Of a stretch of DNA of 10,754 nt, positions 6,553 to 10,754 are shown one piece after another. Location: positions 1-10,754 of the forward strand of contig JAYUMU010000006.1 of NCBI GenBank assembly GCA_043762325.1, given 5' to 3'. Under the pieces are notes generated by a model, which had not been told where the DNA came from, ran no database searches, and saw nothing but the letters and a program-made list of their open reading frames with translations. The stretch comes from JANXSS01 sp025356535 (lineage in GTDB: Bacteria; Pseudomonadota; Gammaproteobacteria; Burkholderiales; Burkholderiaceae_D). The first letter of the stretch is position 1. The number at the start of each line of letters is the position of its first letter. A program made the translations under genes and the position numbers.

Positions 6553-7215
6553 TCAGTCTTCCAGCTTCCACACATACTGCATTTTCGTCCAGGATTGTTC
6601 CGGCTTGCCGTCAATCGAACCGGGCTTGAACTTGCACAGGCTCAGACCGGCACGGGCGGCAGCGTCCAGGCCCTTGAAGCCGCTCGACTTCTCGACCCGC
6701 GCATCGACCACGCGGCCATCGACGCCGATTAGGAAGGCCAGCGTGACGACGCCGGTTTCCTCGGCCCGCAGCGATGCGCGGGGATATTCCGGCTTGGCGC
6801 AGGCATTCGGGTCGACCACGGCGGCCACGCGCACGGGCGGCGCTGCCGGTGCGGGCGGTGCCGGGTCGACCACCTTGGCCACCGGCGCCAGTTCGGTCGT
6901 CGTCGGCCTGACCGTGGTGGTGGCCTGGATGACGTTCTGCTGCACCGGTTGCTGGATCTGCACTTCGGGCGGCGGAATGAACGGCGGCGGCGGTGCTGCC
7001 AGCTTGGGCGGCGGTGGCGGCGGCGGTTTGTCGGGCGGTGGCGGCGGCTTGATGTCTTCGATGATCTTGGTCTCCAGCGGTTGCTGGATGACCTCGACCA
7101 CCTTGCGCGCAAGACCCGTGGCCAGCGCATAGATGATCATCACATGCAGGAGCGTGACGAGCGCGATGCCGACAAACTTCTTCGCCGGGTTTCGCTCGGT
7201 CTGCGAAAAATCCAA
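6553..7215 (-). CDS. tonB: TonB energy transducer
   Basis: This is a TonB protein of 220 residues if it starts at the TTG at 7215-7213. That TTG has GGAGG eight bases upstream and gives MDFSQTERNPAKKF, the usual form of this TonB group. An in-frame ATG at 7230 (225 residues) lacks a ribosome binding site. Numbering from the TTG, the membrane anchor is at about 15-35 (VGIALVTLLHVMIIYALATGL) and contains His24, matching the conserved anchor histidine. A Pro-rich spacer at 56-85 spans the periplasm, followed by a Pro/Ala/Val linker. The TonB C-terminal domain is at about 140-220, with the YP motif in KPEYPRASL and a conserved SSGFKGLDAAA. Cys139 and Cys194 could form a disulfide across this domain. 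It contacts TonB boxes of outer-membrane receptors. It is the first gene of the tonB-exbB-exbD1-exbD2 operon. Confidence 0.95.
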   Translation of the reverse strand: MDFSQTERNPAKKFVGIALVTLLHVMIIYALATGLARKVVEVIQQPLETKIIEDIKPPPPPDKPPPPPPPKLAAPPPPFIPPPEVQIQQPVQQNVIQATTTVRPTTTELAPVAKVVDPAPPAPAAPPVRVAAVVDPNACAKPEYPRASLRAEETGVVTLAFLIGVDGRVVDARVEKSSGFKGLDAAARAGLSLCKFKPGSIDGKPEQSWTKMQYVWKLED

Positions 7216-7223
7216 ACCTACTT

Positions 7224-7228
7224 CCTCC
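7224..7228 (-). promoter_or_regulatory. ribosome binding site supporting a TTG start for tonB
   Basis: GGAGG on the minus strand lies eight bases upstream of TTG 7215-7213 and immediately inside the alternative ATG at 7230, which it could not serve. Confidence 0.55.
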
Positions 7229-7506
7229 ATTCCAGCGCATCTGCCGCTGCTTAAGCAACTGATGCGAGGTGAACGACTTGTTTCGACAAAGCCATGATCG
7301 GCCTGCCAAATCGACACAATCCGGAAAGGTCATTCCCGCACGTGTCTCGACGGTGCAGCACTGGTGCAGCCTGCCGACGGGGCGTTCTCGCCAGCAGGTT
7401 TATATGCGGTAAAGCCGTCTTTGGATGGATCGCGACATGCCCGGCAATTCGACCGGACAGTCGCCAGGCTGCGTCGCGCGCGACTTGCCACCTTCTCGGG
7501 ACGCTT

Positions 7507-7520
7507 CAGAAATATTTCTG
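7507..7520. promoter_or_regulatory. perfect 14-bp palindrome CAGAAATATTTCTG
   Basis: The 14 bases equal their own reverse complement, have no spacer and are AT-rich in a GC-rich genome. The site lies about 290 bases upstream of the tonB start. It is a candidate binding site for a dimeric regulator; no match to a named operator was recognised. Confidence 0.35.
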
Positions 7521-7528
7521 CGAATTCT

Positions 7529-7557
7529 TTTTGAAGGTTGAATGGAAACATTCAAAA
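7529..7557. promoter_or_regulatory. nested inverted repeats upstream of tonB (operator candidate)
   Basis: An inner perfect repeat TTGAATG-GAAA-CATTCAA (7538-7555) is nested with an outer pair TTTTGAA (7529-7535) and TTCAAAA (7551-7557). The outer and inner arms share TTCAA, so two alternative pairings are possible. The element begins eight bases downstream of TTGACA (7570-7565), inside the spacer and -10 zone of that possible tonB promoter. This is where a repressor would act, if the promoter is real. Confidence 0.4.
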
Positions 7558-7618
7558 TGTCTTGTGTCAATCAGCGAAAACCGCTTTTTCAATAAATATT
7601 GTTAATCGGCACAATCGC

Positions 7619-7672
7619 ATGCCGGCCGCACGATGCCGGCCGTGACTTTTATACAAGGCTCGCGGCCGGCAT
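7619..7672. repeat. three copies of ATGCCGGCCG, two direct and one inverted
   Basis: ATGCCGGCCG occurs at 7619-7628 and 7633-7642, and its inverse CGGCCGGCAT at 7663-7672. The second and third copies can form a 10-bp stem around a 20-base AT-rich loop containing TTTATACA. The first copy can compete for the third. The cluster follows the receptor terminator and could be a secondary terminator or an mRNA-end stabiliser. Confidence 0.45.
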
Positions 7673-7743
7673 GGCATGGCGCGCGACGCGAAAGAACCCG
7701 AAAAAACCGTCCGCCGGGTGACTGCCGCCGGTGCCGCCGGACG

Positions 7744-7774
7744 AAAAAAAGCCGCCGGAGAACTGCCCGGCGGC
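7744..7774 (-). terminator. Rho-independent terminator of the TonB-dependent receptor gene
   Basis: On the minus strand GCCGCCGG and CCGGCGGC form a perfect 8-bp GC stem around an 8-base loop and are followed directly by seven Ts. The stem starts 30 bases after the receptor stop codon. It separates the receptor transcript from the tonB operon. Confidence 0.9.
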
Positions 7775-7804
7775 GATGGTTGCGTACTGCGCGTTCGACT
7801 TAAA

Positions 7805-10567
7805 TCAGAAGAACTTGTAGTTGGCCGTCACATACGCCGTACGGGCGCGTGCATCGTAGTAGGTCGGATCGTAGCCTGACTGGAAGCTCGATCCATTGCC
7901 GATCGCCAGCGGCGGGTTCTTGTCGAACAGGTTACGGAAGCCGCCCGTGAGCGTCAGGCTCTTGACGCCGGTGTAAGCCACTTGCGCATCATAGGTAGTG
8001 AGCGAGGAGACCCGGTGCTGGTTGTCCTTCAGGTCGTTTGCATCCCGATAACCCGACTGGAAGTTCTGGATGACCGTGGTCGACCAGGGACCCCGCTGGA
8101 AGTTAGCCGACAACACATGTTTCCACCGAACGACCACGCCGGTCGTTGCAATATCGAGCGGCGAACCGTCCGGTTGCACGATCGTACCGACACTAGACTG
8201 CGTACCGTTGAGGGTACGGTAGTCATACTTGTCGGTGTAGGTGCCGTTCAGGCTGACCGTAACCTTGGCAAACGAAAACGCCTGCTTGTAGCGCAGATCC
8301 AGATCCAGGCCGGCGACGGTTGCGCCGTTGGCATTGCGGGCGACCTGGTTGACCGTGTCGACCGTGCCATCGGGCGCGAACGTCACGTCGGTCGGGCCGT
8401 AGAGCGGCTTGCCGGCACGGGCAGCATTGATCAGCGACAGGGCCGAAGGCGCAGCAATCAGATTCTCGATCTTGATGTTGAAATAATCGACACCGACCGA
8501 CAACTGCGAAACCGGCTGGAACACGACACCGAGGCTGAACTGCTTCGATTTCTCAGGCTTCAGGTCCGGATTGCCGCCGATGATTGCATTTGCCTGCACG
8601 GCGCCGTCGGCTGCGAACTTCGGATCGATGAACTGCTCGGTTGCACCGACGGATGTCGGCTTGTGCAGTTCAACCAGAGTCGGTGCCCGGAAGCCCGTGC
8701 CGTAGGAGCTACGAAACAGCAACGTCTTGGTCGGCGAGAAGCGCAGGCTTGCCTTGCCGTTGGTGGTGCCGCCGACGTCGCTGTAATGGTCGTTACGAAC
8801 CGCCAGGTTACCTTCCAGTGACTTCAGGATCGGCACGTTCAATTCGGCAAACAGCGAGCGAACCGTACGCGACGAATCTTCCGGTGGCGTGGCGCCACCC
8901 AGACCGGCAATGTCGCCCGATCCGAGAATGGCGGGCACGTCGAGCTTGTAGGAATCGCGACGACCGCTAAAGCCCGTTGCCAGTTGCAGCGGACCGGCAG
9001 GCAGATCGGTCAGGGTGCCGGTGATCGATGCGTCGACCCCGGTGCTCTTCGATTTTGCCGTAATGGTCGAGCCGGTGTATTTCGCCGATTGCAGCTTGGC
9101 CGTCAGCGCCGGATCCTGGACGCCGCCGGTTGCATACGGATTCCAGTTGTTGGCCGGGTCGTTCAGAATGCGCGCCAACGCGACTTGCGAGTAATAACCA
9201 TCGGTGAGCTGGCCGTCGGTCTTCGATTCGTTCGAGGTCAGCGAAGCGTTGTATTCCCAATCCTTGAACACGGAACCCTTGACGCCTATGTTCAGGCGGC
9301 TCTGGGTATTGGTGTCGGTTTCCTGGCGCGGACCTGCCAGGAATGTGCGCAGCGTCACGGCGACCGGCTGACCGTTCGTACCGGCCAGGCCATTTGCCAG
9401 CAGGTACGGGGTGATGTACTTGACGTAGTTCGGATTGCTCGGGAATACGATCAGTGCAGGATCGACGCCGCTGCCGGCAAAGGCATTGTCGGTTGCGAAG
9501 AAGCTGATCTTGGCCGGTGATGGCTGGTACGACTCGACCACCTTGTTCTTCGCATACAGGGCATCGGCATACAGTTGCGTCGTCGAGTTGAGCTGGACCT
9601 TGAATGCGCCAACCAGGTTGGTGCGCTCGATTTCCGGGAACAGGCCGACGAATGGGGCGGTGTCGAACTTGCAGTTGTTGTATTTGCCGCCGACGCCGCC
9701 TTTGCCTGACGAAAACATCAGGATGTCGGCGCAGTTGTCCGGTGCCTTCGGATTGCCGTAGCCGGAAGACGAGTAACCGAATGGATTGGTCGTCGTGCGG
9801 GCGTTCTGCGCCACGGTGCGACCGGGAATGAACACACCCTGGATCGCGCCGGTCTCGGTCGCTGCCGACTGCTTGTAAGGATCGATATTGCCGGTATTGG
9901 CGAAGCTGCGGTCCTTGCCGAACAGCGCCTTGCCTTTTTCGAAATCGCCGGAGACCATGAAGTTGTAGCCGTCCTGCGCCAGGTTGCCTTTTCCGAAGAC
10001 CACGCCGCCCTTCTGGGTCGTGCCGTCGCCGCTGCGGGTCGGTGCGTTGTAGCTGCCGTTGACTTCCAGGCCGTTGTAATCTTCGCGCAGGATGAAGTTG
10101 ATGACGCCGGCAACGGCATCGCTGCCATAGACGCCGGAGGCGCCGTCACGCAGGACTTCGACGCGTTCGATCGCACCGAACGGAATTGCGTTGATATCGA
10201 CTGCGCCGCCGCTGCCGGCAAACACGGCAAGCCGCTTGCCGTTGACCAGCACCAGGGTACGCTGGTCACCGAGGCCGCGCAGCGAGACGCTCGAATAGCC
10301 ATAGGTGGCAAGACCGGCAAGTGCCGAACCCTGGGTCGCGCCGGCAGTCGATGCGGAAGTAATCGTCTGCATCAACGCTTCCACGCTCGTCACGCCACTG
10401 CGGGTGATTTCTTCCTTGGTGATCGTCGTCACCGGCAATGCGCTTTCAGCCGCGATGCGCTTGATGCTCGATCCGGTAATTTCCACACGCTGCATCGGCG
10501 CAGCATCAGGCGTTGCCTGGGCCGACGCAGACAGACTCACGCTCATTGCCAGACCACCGGCAAACAT
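7805..10567 (-). CDS. TonB-dependent outer-membrane receptor, apparently 5'-truncated by an insertion sequence
   Basis: The open frame has 920 codons from the ATG at 10567. Residues 1-17 (MFAGGLAMSVSLSASAQ) look like the core and cleavage site of a signal peptide, but the positively charged N-terminus is missing. MQRVEITGS (25-33) is a likely TonB box. The plug domain covers about residues 40-165, with VSLRGLGDQRTLVLVNGKR and IERVEVLRDGASGVYGSDAV. The rest is a long beta-barrel ending in YVTANYKFF with the expected terminal aromatic. Cys279 and Cys299 may pair in a loop. An in-frame TGA lies eight codons upstream, with no other usable start between. GGGGGAG is about 13 bases from the ATG, too far to work well. 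The codons just before the ATG read IRV, as if the native leader continued. The substrate cannot be read from sequence. The gene may be poorly exported or silent. Confidence 0.9.
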   Translation of the reverse strand: MFAGGLAMSVSLSASAQATPDAAPMQRVEITGSSIKRIAAESALPVTTITKEEITRSGVTSVEALMQTITSASTAGATQGSALAGLATYGYSSVSLRGLGDQRTLVLVNGKRLAVFAGSGGAVDINAIPFGAIERVEVLRDGASGVYGSDAVAGVINFILREDYNGLEVNGSYNAPTRSGDGTTQKGGVVFGKGNLAQDGYNFMVSGDFEKGKALFGKDRSFANTGNIDPYKQSAATETGAIQGVFIPGRTVAQNARTTTNPFGYSSSGYGNPKAPDNCADILMFSSGKGGVGGKYNNCKFDTAPFVGLFPEIERTNLVGAFKVQLNSTTQLYADALYAKNKVVESYQPSPAKISFFATDNAFAGSGVDPALIVFPSNPNYVKYITPYLLANGLAGTNGQPVAVTLRTFLAGPRQETDTNTQSRLNIGVKGSVFKDWEYNASLTSNESKTDGQLTDGYYSQVALARILNDPANNWNPYATGGVQDPALTAKLQSAKYTGSTITAKSKSTGVDASITGTLTDLPAGPLQLATGFSGRRDSYKLDVPAILGSGDIAGLGGATPPEDSSRTVRSLFAELNVPILKSLEGNLAVRNDHYSDVGGTTNGKASLRFSPTKTLLFRSSYGTGFRAPTLVELHKPTSVGATEQFIDPKFAADGAVQANAIIGGNPDLKPEKSKQFSLGVVFQPVSQLSVGVDYFNIKIENLIAAPSALSLINAARAGKPLYGPTDVTFAPDGTVDTVNQVARNANGATVAGLDLDLRYKQAFSFAKVTVSLNGTYTDKYDYRTLNGTQSSVGTIVQPDGSPLDIATTGVVVRWKHVLSANFQRGPWSTTVIQNFQSGYRDANDLKDNQHRVSSLTTYDAQVAYTGVKSLTLTGGFRNLFDKNPPLAIGNGSSFQSGYDPTYYDARARTAYVTANYKFF

Positions 10568-10605
10568 GACGCGTATAGAGCTCCCCCTATGTCAGCCTAG
10601 TTGTC

Positions 10606-10638
10606 GCCTCTAAATTTCAGTGATTGACCAATAGAGGC
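10606..10638. repeat. inverted repeat GCCTCTA / TAGAGGC at the insertion-sequence end
   Basis: GCCTCTA (10606-10612) and TAGAGGC (10632-10638) are exact inverse copies 19 bases apart, just before the transposase start. They could be transposase binding sites or a hairpin limiting translation. The right arm also carries the AGAGG ribosome binding site. Confidence 0.4.
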
Positions 10639-10642
10639 CACA

Positions 10643-10754
10643 ATGACGAAGTCGTACTCAGCAGCATTTATCGAACAGGCATTAATGAAGGTGTATTCCC
10701 GGGATGGCAGAACGATTCGGTCAGTCGCGCACGAATTGAATCTCGGCTACGAGC
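10643..10754 (+). CDS. transposase N-terminus with helix-turn-helix (partial)
   Basis: 37 codons are visible before the window ends, starting at an ATG with AGAGG five bases upstream. The peptide begins MTKSYSAAFIEQALMKVYSR and continues DGRTIRSVAHELNLGYE. The pattern, a basic start, a helix (AAFIEQALMKVYSR), a turn with DGRT, and a second helix IRSVAHELNL, is typical of the homeodomain-like DNA-binding domain at the start of transposases of the IS3 OrfA type and related groups. No catalytic residues are within the window, so neither family nor intactness can be judged. It is the only plus-strand gene. An unrelated HTH regulator is possible but less likely, given the disrupted receptor start beside it. 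Confidence 0.65.
   Translation, partial: MTKSYSAAFIEQALMKVYSRDGRTIRSVAHELNLGYE

Larger units (their letters stand above)
7216..7804. other. non-coding region between the TonB receptor and tonB
   Basis: This stretch of nearly 600 bases has no supportable gene. From right to left it holds the receptor terminator (7744-7774), a GC-rich repeat cluster (7619-7672), an AT-rich block with palindromes (about 7500-7605), and the tonB leader. Weak promoter-like sequences read towards tonB: TTGACA at 7570-7565 with a poor -10 (TTCCAT) 17 bases on, and TATAAA at 7404-7399 without a good -35. CAATA-AA-TATTG (7590-7601) is a further short palindrome. I found no convincing Fur box. Confidence 0.6.
10575..10754 (+). 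mobile_element. insertion sequence, left end (continues beyond the window)
   Basis: A transposase-like reading frame pointing away from the receptor begins at 10643, and sequence between about 10575 and 10642 replaces the expected receptor leader and promoter. The exact boundary is not visible because the other end and target duplication lie outside the window; the native frame seems to resume near 10570-10580. The family could not be assigned. Confidence 0.65.

Noticed and set aside
6964..7050. Gly/Gly-coding GGCGGC-rich stretch as a DNA repeat element
   Set aside because: It is fully explained as the coding sequence of the TonB proline-rich spacer on the minus strand.
6611..7333. 240-residue minus-strand open frame overlapping tonB in another frame, and a plus-strand Gly-rich frame at 6605-7132
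   Set aside because: Both are out-of-frame readings of the Pro-rich tonB gene; only the tonB frame encodes a TonB C-terminal domain.
7574..7588. AGCG-AAAAC-CGCT followed by TTTTT as a plus-strand terminator
   Set aside because: The stem is only four base pairs and there is no plus-strand gene upstream to terminate.
7330..7605. Short open frames on both strands in the tonB upstream region (73 and 103 codons)
   Set aside because: No family resemblance or good ribosome binding site; they cover the palindromes and look non-coding.
7590..7610. Possible Fur box in the AT-rich sequence upstream of tonB
   Set aside because: Only about 8 of 19 positions agree with the Fur consensus on the best strand, which is not enough.

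Overview
The window is GC-rich DNA from a betaproteobacterium. Gene content, gene order and protein style fit the Oxalobacteraceae (Massilia, Duganella or Herbaspirillum type). This is inferred from recognised families, not from a database search. Every gene lies on the minus strand except a partial transposase at the right edge, so transcription runs from high to low coordinates.

Right to left: positions about 10575-10754 hold the end of an insertion sequence, with the first 37 codons of a plus-strand transposase-like protein. It abuts the 5' end of a long TonB-dependent outer-membrane receptor gene (7805-10567). The receptor body is intact, but its signal peptide has lost the usual basic N-terminal part and the start lacks a well-placed ribosome binding site. 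The insertion therefore appears to have removed the native start and promoter. A strong intrinsic terminator (7744-7774) ends the receptor transcript. The non-coding stretch 7216-7804 carries several inverted repeats and probably the promoter of the next operon.

Positions 3256-7215 encode a complete inner-membrane energy-transduction module: TonB, an ExbB with a signal peptide and Ala-rich extension, two different ExbD proteins, and an exported TPR protein. TonB-ExbB-ExbD uses the proton motive force to drive TonB-dependent receptors such as the one next door. The layout tonB-exbB-exbD-exbD resembles the Xanthomonas tonB-exbB-exbD1-exbD2 cluster. A short out-of-frame leader ORF with a better ribosome binding site precedes the second exbD.

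Positions 2782-3141 encode a small exported protein of unknown function. Positions 1-2644 carry the conserved housekeeping string miaB-phoH-ybeY (tRNA modification, PhoH-type ATPase, rRNA-maturation endoribonuclease), with ybeY cut by the left edge.

I saw no CRISPR array, tRNA, rRNA or defence system. The points most worth a second look are the insertion-truncated receptor, the decoy start before the second exbD, the non-ATG starts of tonB and phoH, and the palindromes upstream of tonB.
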